Source of the DNA: JBCCGR01 sp039029195
GTDB taxonomy: Bacteria > Pseudomonadota > Alphaproteobacteria > Rhizobiales > Rhizobiaceae
Reading direction: 5' to 3'
DNA: 64,000 bases
Assembly: GCA_039029195.1 (NCBI GenBank)
Contig: JBCCGR010000013.1
Span: 32,164-96,163 of the forward strand
Shown: positions 44,632-53,337 of the stretch, in pieces
Layout of the letters: each line of letters begins with the position of its first letter
Numbering within the stretch: position 1 is the first letter of the stretch
Translations under genes and position numbers: made by a program
The notes under the pieces: model-generated
Database searches by the model: none
What the model saw: the letters and a program-made list of their open reading frames with translations, nothing else
What the model was told of the DNA's origin: nothing

Positions 44632-45381
44632 TGCTGGTAGAGTTACTTATTGATATTTAAAAGATAATTTGAATGGACTGTTGCCAGTGCCACCCTTAGT
44701 GCCTTCCTTAGAATTCCCCTTGGAACGAAAAAAAGCTCCCACAACGAAGCGGCAGCCCTTACCGACATTCGCAATTATTGTGAATTTGAGTGTCGTCCAG
44801 TTGGGTGGACTGAAACTCATACAACCTTGCGCCAGTTGGCGCTTGGTTCTGTCGTAGTTGGATAGCGAGCTAGGACTTTCAGTAAATGCGCCAATTGGCG
44901 CATTTCGCATGACAGAAACCACAGAACGTGTAGCTCGGTTGTGACTTGAAAAATGTGGAAATGTTTCCACAATTACCGGACGCGCCAAAGGCACAGCACA
45001 GGGTGCGCCGGTTGGAGTATGGTTCTCCAGAAAAAGTAGTGCTTCAGGCGGGAACAATAAGCTCACCGCCTCGGCAGTCCTTTCACGATCTGAAATCCGC
45101 AAAAATTGCGGATTTGGGTTGGGCCGCAGATCTCAGTACTCTGTGCTCCACTGTTCTTCGGCAGAAAAAGCTAAGGCCCCGCTAAACGTGCTGAAGAACT
45201 GAAGGAACCGTCTGCGTCACGGGTGACGTTTCATGTCATTTCTCCAACAGTTCGACACTGCCGCCAATAAAGAAAAACGAGAAGTACAGAACCGACCGAG
45301 ACCTACCATCGATTTTGGCACATGAGCGCAAATCTGGTACTGGGTGCAGTGTTCAAATTTATTCAGGTCGTCAGCGTTTTT
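44632..45381. other. Gene-free stretch downstream of tRNA-Ser with four palindromes
   Basis: About 750 bases with no credible gene. It holds GCGCCA/TGGCGC (44829-44842), a perfect 22-bp palindrome (44884-44905, core GCGCCAATTGGCGC), TGTGGAAA/TTTCCACA (44954-44971) and AAATCCGCAA/TTGCGGATTT (45093-45115). The longest reading frames have no recognisable domain. It may be decayed DNA or a regulatory or replication/integration region. Confidence 0.5.
44884..44905. repeat. Perfect 22-bp palindrome
   Basis: Two arms AAATGCGCCAA / TTGGCGCATTT meet with no spacer. A shorter relative with the same GCGCCA/TGGCGC arms lies 59 bases upstream. Could be a dimeric protein site. Confidence 0.7.
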
Positions 45382-46248
45382 CTAACTCCTAAATGCAAAA
45401 CCTTGCAGCTCCAAAATTCCCGCGGCCAAGCGGTTTGGCCAACGTTCCTTCATTTTTTTGACAAGCTCTTCGGGGCCCGACGACTGAGCAACCATTTCAC
45501 TATATTCATTTAAATAGTCGATTGCGGCCGTTAGCTCTCCTTGGGATGTTGGGTAGCCGTGGCCGACCAACAATGTCTCGACCTCAAGCTTCCCACGAAG
45601 ATCACTCAGCACATTGATCCAACCCGGCCGATCCATGCCAGGGAAGAAATACGCATTGTTGTAGACTAGGTCTTGAAGAATGGCCGTGCCCATTTCCGGC
45701 ACTTCGACCACAATTTGCTCAAGCGCTTCGGCATTCTTGTAGTTGTAGATTCGCAGATTGAGACCCCCAAAAGTGGCTTCTGGGTCATCCAGGGATTGAA
45801 CCTCGCCGAGGTTGTCTGGTTTCGGAAAGGGGCCGTTCTTTATGTTGGCCAAGATACCGGATGTCGTGAAGATTGGCAGCCCTGCATAAGACGGTAGTCC
45901 ACCTGTATGATCAGGATGGTCGTGGCTCAGTAACACCGCCTCAATGGGCTTTCCAAGAGCTTCGGCAAACGCACGAGCCTCAGCCGAGTATTTTGGATCA
46001 TCACCAGAATCTACCATTATGGATCCCGTTGGACCTTCCAAAATTTGGATGGTCACGCGACCATCATTGTTTGTGACAAAGGTGTGGGAAGTGCCTACTG
46101 GCTTTTCAACTGACACCAAGGCCGCATTCTCAATCTGCTTGCCGGACGATCGCGCATGCGCGCTGCCACCTACCATTGCCGCGGCAGCACTAACAGACCC
46201 AAGGCCGGTCATGGCCGCGAACCTGCGGCGAGAAATTGTCATGTTCAT
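45382..46248 (-). CDS. Tat-exported MBL-fold hydrolase
   Basis: A 288-residue protein. The N-terminus has a twin-arginine signal (SRRRFAAMTGLGSVSAAAAM, cleavage near AHA). The metallo-beta-lactamase metal motif is intact: LLSHDHPDHTGG (HxHxDH), then DPEATFGG and ILQDLVYNNAYFF with the fourth/fifth ligand aspartate, and LLVGHGYPTSQG with the last histidine. It hydrolyses an unknown substrate in the periplasm. It is divergent from a LysR-type regulator, which probably controls it. Confidence 0.88.
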   Translation of the reverse strand: MNMTISRRRFAAMTGLGSVSAAAAMVGGSAHARSSGKQIENAALVSVEKPVGTSHTFVTNNDGRVTIQILEGPTGSIMVDSGDDPKYSAEARAFAEALGKPIEAVLLSHDHPDHTGGLPSYAGLPIFTTSGILANIKNGPFPKPDNLGEVQSLDDPEATFGGLNLRIYNYKNAEALEQIVVEVPEMGTAILQDLVYNNAYFFPGMDRPGWINVLSDLRGKLEVETLLVGHGYPTSQGELTAAIDYLNEYSEMVAQSSGPEELVKKMKERWPNRLAAGILELQGFAFRS

Positions 46249-46294
46249 CGAAAGTCCTCCTAAATCAGTGGGCGTCGGCTAAGGAGATTTGCAT

Positions 46295-46309
46295 GCAGAA
46301 TTATTCTGC
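46295..46309. promoter_or_regulatory. Candidate LysR-type operator
   Basis: GCAGAATTATTCTGC, 7-bp inverted arms around one base, in the 72-base gap between the divergent hydrolase and regulator genes. Dyads of about this size in such gaps are typical LysR recognition sites. Confidence 0.55.
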
Positions 46310-46320
46310 TGTAGGTCAAA

Positions 46321-47274
46321 ATGAAAAAATGTACTCTTTTGAAAAACAAAGTAATGGTTAGATCTGTCACCCATCAAACATTACGTCGGCTCGCCTATTT
46401 CGAGGCAATCGCGCAAGCTGGATCAATCCGTGGTGCGGCGCAACGCATGGGTCTTTCCGTACCTGTCCTTTCATCTGCGCTGTCGGAGTTGGAAGCAGAA
46501 CTCAACGTTACCCTAGCCACCCGATCCACTCGAAGAATGGAACTGACCAGTGCAGGCCAGCAAGTTCATCGCGAAGCAAGCTACATGCTTGAGGCAGCAC
46601 AAAACGCGCTTGCTCATTCGGGCAAGGACCAAAAACTGAGCGGAACCGTTGGCATAACCTTGCCAGCCGAACTGGCGCTCCACTGGTTGCCCAGTCGTTT
46701 GTCAGCCTTTGATACTCTTTGCCCAGAGGTAACGCTGTCTATTGATGCCAATGATCGTGTCGTGGATTTGGCTGGCAGTGCTTACGATATTGCGATCCGG
46801 ACCGAATATCGTCCAGTGCGGCCTGAAACCGACCATGAAGACTCAATGGTTTTCGGATGGCTTGATCTCGTCATGGTGGCCCGAGAACCGCTGATCGTTC
46901 GGCCTAAGGAAAGTGAGTTCGTGTTTGTTGTTGAAGGCACGTTTATGGTTGGGCCCGGCGGCTCCGACTGGATTGCTGGCTATCTTCCACGTTCTACAAG
47001 CCCAATAATTTTGCACCCATCTAAACTGATGATGGTGGCCAATCGTGAAACAGCTATAGCATTTGCAAAACAGGGGCTCGGCTACGCCCTGGTGACCGAA
47101 CTTTCGGTTCGAGGTGATCTTGAAGCCGGCAGATTGGTCAGAATTCGCCCTGACATGACTTTTGGTGGCATTACGCTTCAAACGGTGATGCGCGACAACC
47201 TTCCATCGCCCGCGGCTAAGTTGTTTCAGTCAATTCTCGCCGGAGTGAACTCCAAAGCTACCGACCCAAATTGA
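46321..47274 (+). CDS. LysR-type transcriptional regulator
   Basis: A 317-residue regulator. The N-terminal winged helix-turn-helix is in RRLAYFEAIAQAGSIRGAAQ and LSVPVLSSALSELEAELNVT, and the effector domain follows (about 95-305). The first ATG (46321) has no clear ribosome site; an ATG at 46354 just before the helix-turn-helix is equally possible. Divergent from the Tat hydrolase gene over a 72-base gap with an inverted repeat. Confidence 0.88.
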   Translation: MKKCTLLKNKVMVRSVTHQTLRRLAYFEAIAQAGSIRGAAQRMGLSVPVLSSALSELEAELNVTLATRSTRRMELTSAGQQVHREASYMLEAAQNALAHSGKDQKLSGTVGITLPAELALHWLPSRLSAFDTLCPEVTLSIDANDRVVDLAGSAYDIAIRTEYRPVRPETDHEDSMVFGWLDLVMVAREPLIVRPKESEFVFVVEGTFMVGPGGSDWIAGYLPRSTSPIILHPSKLMMVANRETAIAFAKQGLGYALVTELSVRGDLEAGRLVRIRPDMTFGGITLQTVMRDNLPSPAAKLFQSILAGVNSKATDPN

Positions 47275-47352
47275 ATTGAAATTTGCAGGACCAGCCAAGG
47301 GAGCAAGCCCAGGCGGAAATTGCACGCTTCAACTTGAATGGCGAGGTTAGGT

Positions 47353-47985
47353 TCATTCCGGATGATCGCTCCGGTTCAAAATATGTTCTGAAATCACCCA
47401 AGCAATCATACCTCCCGTGATAGCGTCCGACAGCGAATGAAAATCACTGTTTATTCCAAATACTGTAGCCAATCCAACCCAGATTGCCCAGAAAACAGAT
47501 ACTAAGTTCAACCATTGGGCTCTGACCAGACCAGCCATAGTGGGAGCAAATGCTCCATGCGTTGCTGTGTGAACAGATGGCCATCCTTCCACAATATTGC
47601 TGAATCCGTTTTCCAAGAAACCAAACCGGAATTGCTGTGATCTCAGAAGGCTCGTGGCAGGAACGAGTGCCTCAGGATGGACGCGAGACGTCCTTCCCTC
47701 GAGAAGACCAACAACAAACAAAGCACGGACAAACGCAGACAAAGTCGCAATAATCTCCCGATAATGTCCTCGAACAAGCAAAATAGTCGGAACGAGAACC
47801 GGGGGCGATCATTCCCACCAGCATCGGAAAAGCGGATCACGCTATTGATACTGTATCGTTTTGTAAGCGAGCTAGTCGATTATCCATGCATCAATGCCGG
47901 TAGAGGCAAAAACAGCAGTCGATACGGCTCCAAGCGCAATTGCCCCGATGAGAAATGGACTCAACGCGGCTTCAAAAATCAACTT
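47353..47985 (-). pseudogene. Decayed PAP2-family phosphatase
   Basis: The open part (47353-47781, 142 residues) shows the PAP2 C-terminal half: VVGLLEGRTSRVHPEALVPA, RFGFLEN, EGWPSVHTATHG (related to PSGH) and FGINSDFHSLSDAITGG. The glycine of PSGH is valine here. The same frame continues upstream with SPFLIGAIALGAVSTAVFAS but is cut by three stop codons (about 47800-47890) before it joins the open part. That would be the missing N-terminal membrane half, so the gene has probably lost its function. An alternative is a short functional fragment starting at 47781. The start cannot be fixed. Confidence 0.6.
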
Positions 47986-48078
47986 CAGTGAGGATCGAAA
48001 AACCTGAGTCGTGAACTTGTTTGGTCAACACACTCGGCTTGTTGGGCCTGGCAGTTTGAAGCCAAGCCCAAGAAACGA

Positions 48079-48738
48079 CTATTTTACCCGGATCAGCGGT
48101 TGTTGGAGGCCAACCTGAGGGCGGTTTTCCGCATAGTAGAATCCAGTCCCGTCGACATGCTTGCCGCCCATGAACAACATGTTCGGCGCATCTTCCCGGA
48201 CATACAGAAAATCGTGATCGACAACATACTTGCTGCCCTCAACGAATTTCAACAACGCGCATGGTTTTCCGAGAATGTCGCGTTTTTCTCCGACAACAAA
48301 CGAGCCTTCGCCGCAGGCACCTTCTGGCAATTGATTGAGCTGCTCCGCCATAGGAGGGGCCAGAATTGTCAGCTCGAGCTTCTTGTTAAGAACGTAATCC
48401 TGACTCCATGCACCTTCTGCGGCAGGGTTCGTATCATGCCAAACGATTTCACCTTGGAAGTCATATGAAGCCGCCGGAATGGAACACTTAGGGTCAGCGA
48501 ATACAGTTATGTTTGCCGAAAAACCCCCTGTATCATCATAGGTGAAATTGCGTTTTAAATAAGAAGGCGTAGGAGCAAGTTTTGGGTCTGTCTGGTTCTG
48601 TTGTGGACGAATTTCGCAACTGATTGATACCCAAGTTCCGATAACACGATCTTTCAGTCCATCCAGCGAAGTATCAGCTGCCTGAGCGGGAGCGTCGGCC
48701 AAAACCAAAGCAAAAAGGGCGAGTGGGAATTTTTTCAT
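48079..48738 (-). CDS. Secreted protein of unknown function
   Basis: A 219-residue protein. The ATG at 48738 has GGAG seven bases before it. A signal peptide (about 1-19, ending PAQA) is followed by a beta-rich body with RVIGTWVSISCEIRP, RNFTYDDTGGFSANITVF, FVVGEKRDILGKPC and LFMGGKHVDGTGFYYAENRP. The pattern (GTWxS, then strands) recalls lipocalin-like domains, but I do not claim the family. It is divergent from a HxlR regulator gene. Confidence 0.7.
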   Translation of the reverse strand: MKKFPLALFALVLADAPAQAADTSLDGLKDRVIGTWVSISCEIRPQQNQTDPKLAPTPSYLKRNFTYDDTGGFSANITVFADPKCSIPAASYDFQGEIVWHDTNPAAEGAWSQDYVLNKKLELTILAPPMAEQLNQLPEGACGEGSFVVGEKRDILGKPCALLKFVEGSKYVVDHDFLYVREDAPNMLFMGGKHVDGTGFYYAENRPQVGLQQPLIRVK

Positions 48739-48746
48739 TTTTATCT

Positions 48747-48763
48747 CCATCGTTTGACGATGG
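48747..48763. promoter_or_regulatory. Inverted repeat before the secreted protein gene
   Basis: CCATCG / CGATGG with a 5-base spacer, immediately before the secreted protein's ribosome site, in the gap shared with the HxlR gene. A second small dyad GTTATGCTAAC lies at 48783-48793. Candidate repressor sites. Confidence 0.4.
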
Positions 48764-48822
48764 TTACCTATTCTGCGCATATGTTATGCTAACGCAACTA
48801 GTCACAAAAAAGATATATAGTC

Positions 48823-49161
48823 ATGAAAATGGAACTATTGGCGCCTGATTCGCAGCCGGCAAACTGTCCGGTAACCTATTGCCTTTCCATGATAGGCGGC
48901 AAATGGAAACCAGTGATTATTTTCTGCATAGCCAACGATGTCGATCGTTTTGGTGTGATGCAACGCTCCCTTCTGGGCATCACCAAACAAATGCTGACAA
49001 AGCAGCTTAGAGAACTTGAAGCCGACGGAATTGTCTCGCGGAGAGTTTTCGCGGAAGTTCCCCCACGGGTCGAATATGCGCTTACTGAAAAAGGTCAGTC
49101 CCTACTTCCAATCATTGATCAGATGCGCGTCTGGGGTCAGGCGAACCTAGAGACGAAATGA
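48823..49161 (+). CDS. HxlR-family transcriptional regulator
   Basis: A 112-residue winged-helix regulator: CPVTYCLSMIGGKWKPVIIF is the HxlR signature, LLGITKQMLTKQLRELEADG the recognition helix and VEYALTEKGQSL the wing. The first cysteine is a potential redox or aldehyde sensor, as in several relatives. Divergent from the secreted protein gene, its likely target. Confidence 0.9.
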   Translation: MKMELLAPDSQPANCPVTYCLSMIGGKWKPVIIFCIANDVDRFGVMQRSLLGITKQMLTKQLRELEADGIVSRRVFAEVPPRVEYALTEKGQSLLPIIDQMRVWGQANLETK

Positions 49162-49502
49162 ACCTGACATTTAGCTTTTGACTTTCAATCGCCACAACGG
49201 GCTTGCAGCAGTCGTTCGTCTGGTCTTGGTCGACAGCCCGTGTGGGTCTGAAGCGACCCATGTCATCTGTATAAAACTTAACGTCTGCAGTGCGGACAAA
49301 GCCGCCATTGGTGATCTGATGCCCAATGGCAGCTTTGCGCGATGAAAGGTCAATGCTCTTCGAGGGATTTTGTTGGTGGTTCTTTATAACAGTCGAATCT
49401 TCGCGCGACGCACTGACCAGGCCAGCTACCGAATTTCCACACTGCCTGACGATGTCGCCTGAAATTGTTGACAGTTGGCCATTAAGGACCTCAGTTACCT
49501 TC
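49162..49502. other. Gene-free stretch before the GntR gene
   Basis: About 340 bases. A minus-strand frame of 136 codons spans it but shows no signal, domain or ribosome site. The right part carries the GntR-type site AATTGTTGACAGTT (49463-49476). Confidence 0.5.
49463..49476. promoter_or_regulatory. GntR site 1, before the regulator gene
   Basis: AATTGTTGACAGTT, 13 of 14 bases identical to the palindrome before the transporter gene (50239-50252). It lies 27 bases before the regulator's start, which suggests autoregulation. Confidence 0.6.
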
Positions 49503-50186
49503 ATGAACACCTCAAGCTCCACAAGTTTTGCCGCACAACAAATCAGTCAGCGGCGTGCGACCACCATGACTTCGATCGCAGTCAGTGCGATTGAGGACAT
49601 GATCGTTTCTGGCGAATTGTTGGCCGGTGACAGGATCAACGAAAGCACGCTCGCCGAACGTCTTGGGATCAGTCGCGGACCAATCCGAGAGGCTTGCCGA
49701 AGCTTGGAACAGGCCGGGCTTCTGACGAGTAAAACCAATCGAGGCATGTATGTGCGAGAAGTCTCACTTGATGAGGCTCAAGAACTCTATGAGTTGAGAG
49801 GCGCGGTGGCTGGGCTTGCAGGTGAATTGATTGTGAAGCGCGCAAGCACTGAAGATATCGACGATTTGAAGCGCTTGGTCGATCAAATGCAGGACGCCGC
49901 AGGAGAAGGCGCCACCGAAAAGTACTACAAACTGAACCTTCAGTTTCACAACGACCTCGTACGCGCAGCGCGCAACGGTGCCCTAGAAGACACTTATCGC
50001 AAGATCGTCAACCAGCTTCATTTGTTGCGGCGGCGTGGCCTTGTTCAGGAGGGCAACCTCTTGGTTTCGAATGCCGAGCATCGTGCGATTGTGACTGCCT
50101 TGGCGGCGCGCGACACAGAGACGGCTGCATTAGCCTTGCGCCAACACGTTTCAAACGGTCTCACCCGGCTCATCGCCTCTCTTTAA
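49503..50186 (+). CDS. GntR/FadR-type (FCD) transcriptional regulator
   Basis: A 227-residue regulator. The winged helix-turn-helix (about 22-85) contains INESTLAERLGISRGPIREA and LTSKTNRGMYVREVS. The all-helical FCD ligand domain (about 95-220) has metal-type ligands in LQFHNDL and AEHRAIV, as in FCD proteins that bind carboxylate effectors. The start ATG at 49503 was chosen at the first codon after the operator-like site. It precedes and probably represses the tripartite transporter operon. Confidence 0.88.
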   Translation: MNTSSSTSFAAQQISQRRATTMTSIAVSAIEDMIVSGELLAGDRINESTLAERLGISRGPIREACRSLEQAGLLTSKTNRGMYVREVSLDEAQELYELRGAVAGLAGELIVKRASTEDIDDLKRLVDQMQDAAGEGATEKYYKLNLQFHNDLVRAARNGALEDTYRKIVNQLHLLRRRGLVQEGNLLVSNAEHRAIVTALAARDTETAALALRQHVSNGLTRLIASL

Positions 50187-50238
50187 TCCGACAGAATTTC
50201 GGAGTTCGAGAAGGACGACAAATTCGTGCGATATTGCT

Positions 50239-50252
50239 AACTGTTGACAGTT
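50239..50252. promoter_or_regulatory. GntR site 2, before tctC
   Basis: AACTGTTGACAGTT, a near-perfect dyad (arms AACTGT / ACAGTT around TG), 75 bases before the tctC start. Matches site 1 at 13 of 14 positions. Confidence 0.65.
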
Positions 50253-50326
50253 TACATTTAGAACTGATAGCTGTTTCCCGTATCGGCGGTCGGAATCGGC
50301 CAGGCGAGAACGACACGGAGGAAACC

Positions 50327-51283
50327 ATGAAGACATTCTCACGTATCACTGCTGGTGCGATGATCGTAGCAACACTGACAACGCCCGCGTTGGCGGATGA
50401 ATTCCCCTCGCAGCCCATCGAGGTCGTGACGCACGCCTCGGCTGGAGGCGGAACCGACACTACTGCCAGAACCATGCTGATCCGCGCCAGGCGCGAACTT
50501 GGTGTCGACGCCTTTGTACAAATCAAAAAAGGTGGCGGTGGCGCAGTTGCTATGAGCTATGCCGCAGGCAAGGCTCCCGATGGTCATACGCTGATGGCAA
50601 TTACGCCGACCCATCTAATTACGATGGCTCGAGGGCGCGCGCCCATCGGCATCGACGAAATCAAGGGCATTGTCCGATCGACCGATGACCCAATCATCAT
50701 TGTTGTGAATAAGAACACGGGGATCGAGAGCCTCGAGCAGTTGATCGAAAGCTCGAAATCATCTCCGGTTAAATGGGGTGGCACACAGGCGGGTGGCATC
50801 GACCATATCGCTGCGATGACATTTGCCAACAAATCCGGGGCCCAAGTGGCATACGTTCCGTTTGACGGTGGTGGCGCAATCATCACCAACCTCATGGGTC
50901 AGAATATTCAGGCCGCGGGCCTGAACTATGGCGAGGCGGTCGATGGGATAGAATCCGGTGACTTCGTGCCGCTAGCGATTATGGCACAAGAGCGCCTTGG
51001 CGTTCTTTCGAATACGCCAACGGTCGGCGAGCTGGGCATCGATGGAGTCAACTTCTCGACAGTACGCGGCATCATTGTGATGAAGGATGTGCCCGAGGAC
51101 CGCTCCACGCTTCTCGAAGCCAAGCTAATCAAAGGAATGGAGCACGGAACTTATCAAGCCTACCTCGAAGGCATTGGGCTGGACGCAAGCTCAGTCGCTG
51201 GGTCCGAGGTCTGGGACGCCCAAATTCGCGAGATGTACGACAACATCTACAGAACGCTCGGAGAACTGGGTCTGCGCAAGTAA
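50327..51283 (+). CDS. tctC: Tripartite tricarboxylate transporter binding protein
   Basis: A 318-residue TctC/Bug-family protein. The ATG at 50327 has CGGAGG seven bases before it. It carries a signal peptide (about 1-23, ending PALA), then DEFPSQPIEVVTHASAGGGT (the ligand-binding start of the Bug family), GVDAFVQIKKGGGGAVAMSY and PDGHTLMAITP. It captures a carboxylate in the periplasm. It is the first gene of an operon with tctB, tctA, an AbrB permease and an MmgE/PrpD enzyme. Confidence 0.9.
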   Translation: MKTFSRITAGAMIVATLTTPALADEFPSQPIEVVTHASAGGGTDTTARTMLIRARRELGVDAFVQIKKGGGGAVAMSYAAGKAPDGHTLMAITPTHLITMARGRAPIGIDEIKGIVRSTDDPIIIVVNKNTGIESLEQLIESSKSSPVKWGGTQAGGIDHIAAMTFANKSGAQVAYVPFDGGGAIITNLMGQNIQAAGLNYGEAVDGIESGDFVPLAIMAQERLGVLSNTPTVGELGIDGVNFSTVRGIIVMKDVPEDRSTLLEAKLIKGMEHGTYQAYLEGIGLDASSVAGSEVWDAQIREMYDNIYRTLGELGLRK

Positions 51284-51354
51284 GGCTTCCACCCTGGGGT
51301 CGCCGCTGAGATGCGGCGGCCCGAAATCTTTCAAAAACGGTCGGGGGGGACCCA

Positions 51355-51816
51355 ATGAAACTGACGCGCGATCTCGTAGCCGGCGGATTGATCCTCGTTC
51401 TGTCTGCATTTCTTTGGTGGGTGACCACGACTTTTGACACCGACCCGTTGGGCATGGCGCAGGGCATGCCTGCCACCCATATGCCACGGCTCATACTGAC
51501 GGTTATTGGAGGGTTGACTGTCCTCATGATCCTTCAAAGCCTTGCCAAAGGCGATGAAGCTTTGGGCGGATTGCCGCCCTGGCAGATGCCGGCGACTACG
51601 GCGGTATTGGGACTTGCCGCTTTGCTTTTCACGCAACTTGGTGTCCCGCTGGTTTTCTTTTGCGTTTGCCTGACGCTCCCCGTGCTGTGGGGCAGCCGAA
51701 GCCACCTGACCATTCTGGCATTCGCGATCGGCGTTCCAGTGGCAATCTACATCGTTTTCAAATTGCTCCTCGGCCTGCGCTTGCCGATGGGCCCGCTTGC
51801 GGCCCTCGGTCTCTGA
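51355..51816 (+). CDS. tctB: Tripartite tricarboxylate transporter small subunit
   Basis: A 153-residue membrane protein with four predicted helices (about 9-27, 48-65, 83-118, 124-143). The length, its poorly conserved sequence and its place between tctC and tctA identify it as TctB. A G-rich ribosome site (GGGGGGACCCA) precedes the ATG. It ends 12 bases before tctA. Confidence 0.85.
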   Translation: MKLTRDLVAGGLILVLSAFLWWVTTTFDTDPLGMAQGMPATHMPRLILTVIGGLTVLMILQSLAKGDEALGGLPPWQMPATTAVLGLAALLFTQLGVPLVFFCVCLTLPVLWGSRSHLTILAFAIGVPVAIYIVFKLLLGLRLPMGPLAALGL

Positions 51817-51828
51817 AAGGATGGAACA

Positions 51829-53337
51829 ATGGATGTTCTTGGCGGTCTCTTAGAAATAATTCAGCCCACGACGCTGCTCTTGATTATTGCCGGCACGATT
51901 GTTGGCGTGTTGGTCGGGGCTCTTCCCGGACTATCGAGTTCGATGGCGGTAGCCTTGCTGCTCCCGTTCACGATTTATCTTGAGCCCATCCCTGCAATTG
52001 CCATGTTGGCAGCGCTCTATTGTGCGGGCACGTTTGGTGGAAGCATCACGGCTATCCTAATCAACGCGCCTGGCGCACCACCTGCAGCCGCCACTGCATT
52101 TGACGGCTATCCGCTGGCCAAGCGCGGAGAGGCCGGAAAGGCGCTTGGCATGGCCGCTGTCTCAAGCGTGGCCGGCGGCGCCTTCTCCCTAGTCGTGCTG
52201 ATCCTCGCGGCCCCTGCCCTGGCAACCATCGCCTACCGCTTTGGCCCACCTGAATATTTTGCCTTAACAGTCTTTGGCCTGTCGATGCTGGCCTCGATCA
52301 GCGGCAAATCGGCTGTCAAGAACCTGATCGGCGGCGCATTCGGTGTCCTTCTTGCAACAGTTGGCGTTGACCTGACCACAGGGGTTGAGCGGTTCACTTT
52401 TGGCGTGCCTCAGCTTTACGAAGGCATCAGCTTCATCCCGGTTCTGATTGGTCTTTTCGCCATGGCGGAGTTGCTGGACCAAGCGGGTCAAAAAGATACG
52501 CCGCTGGAGCGCTTCAGCATGTCGGCGCTAAAACTGCCGGGTATTGAAGACTTCAAGCGCGTCTGGAAAACCATCCTTCGTAGTTCGGGGCTAGGTACTT
52601 TCGTCGGCATCCTGCCCGCTGAAGGTTCCACCGTGGCCGCGATGATGGGCTACAATGAAGCCAAGCGTTGGTCGAAGCACCAAGAAAACTTCGGCAAAGG
52701 CGAGATCGAAGGCGTCGCTGGCCCGGAAGCGGCGAACAACGCGGCAACTGGCGGAGCCATGGTACCGACTCTTGCTCTCGGCATTCCAGGTTCTGCCACG
52801 GCCGCGGTGATCCTCGGTGGCCTGCAAATCCACGGGCTCCGTCCCGGTCCCTATCTTTTCGAAAATCAGCCAAACCTGCTCTACGCAATCTTTTTTGCTA
52901 TGCTGATTGCTAACTTCGTGTTCCTCGGCTTTGGCTTGATCGGCGCAAAGCACTTCTCGCGCATCTCGCTGATCCCGCGCCAGTTCCTGTGGCCCACGGT
53001 GTTCTGCCTGTGTGTCGTCGGTGCATATGGTGTCGGCCAGTCGATGAGCGATGTCTACATCATGCTGATTGCCGGGCTGATCGGGTACTTCCTGAACCAT
53101 GCGGGCTTCTCTCCCGCTCCTATCATTATGGGATTGGTGCTGGGACACCTGGTCGAGAATTCGCTGGCGCAGTCCATGATCCTCTTTGATCAAGACCTCA
53201 GTCAATTCTTCTCGCGCCCGATTGCATTGTTCTTCTTTGCTTTGGCCATCCTGAGCATCGCGTCGTCGCCAGTCAGCAACTGGGTGAAAGGCCGACGTCG
53301 TGCTGATGCGCCCGTCCACAAAGACCTGAACGAGTGA
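51829..53337 (+). CDS. tctA: Tripartite tricarboxylate transporter large subunit
   Basis: A 502-residue permease with about 11-12 helices. GVLVGALPGLSSSMAVALLL and NAPGAPPAAATAFDGYPLAK are the TctA signatures, followed by GPEAANNAATGGAMVPTLAL and GIPGSATAAVILGGL. Sodium-coupled uptake of tri- or dicarboxylates is the family's role. The AbrB-type permease gene starts inside its stop codon (GTGA). Confidence 0.95.
   Translation: MDVLGGLLEIIQPTTLLLIIAGTIVGVLVGALPGLSSSMAVALLLPFTIYLEPIPAIAMLAALYCAGTFGGSITAILINAPGAPPAAATAFDGYPLAKRGEAGKALGMAAVSSVAGGAFSLVVLILAAPALATIAYRFGPPEYFALTVFGLSMLASISGKSAVKNLIGGAFGVLLATVGVDLTTGVERFTFGVPQLYEGISFIPVLIGLFAMAELLDQAGQKDTPLERFSMSALKLPGIEDFKRVWKTILRSSGLGTFVGILPAEGSTVAAMMGYNEAKRWSKHQENFGKGEIEGVAGPEAANNAATGGAMVPTLALGIPGSATAAVILGGLQIHGLRPGPYLFENQPNLLYAIFFAMLIANFVFLGFGLIGAKHFSRISLIPRQFLWPTVFCLCVVGAYGVGQSMSDVYIMLIAGLIGYFLNHAGFSPAPIIMGLVLGHLVENSLAQSMILFDQDLSQFFSRPIALFFFALAILSIASSPVSNWVKGRRRADAPVHKDLNE

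Noticed and set aside
44647..45102. 151-codon minus-strand frame downstream of tRNA-Ser
   Set aside because: No ribosome site, signal or recognisable domain, and it crosses three of the palindromes; probably chance.
49112..49522. 136-codon minus-strand frame before the GntR gene
   Set aside because: It overlaps the end of the HxlR gene and the GntR operator and start; no domain seen.
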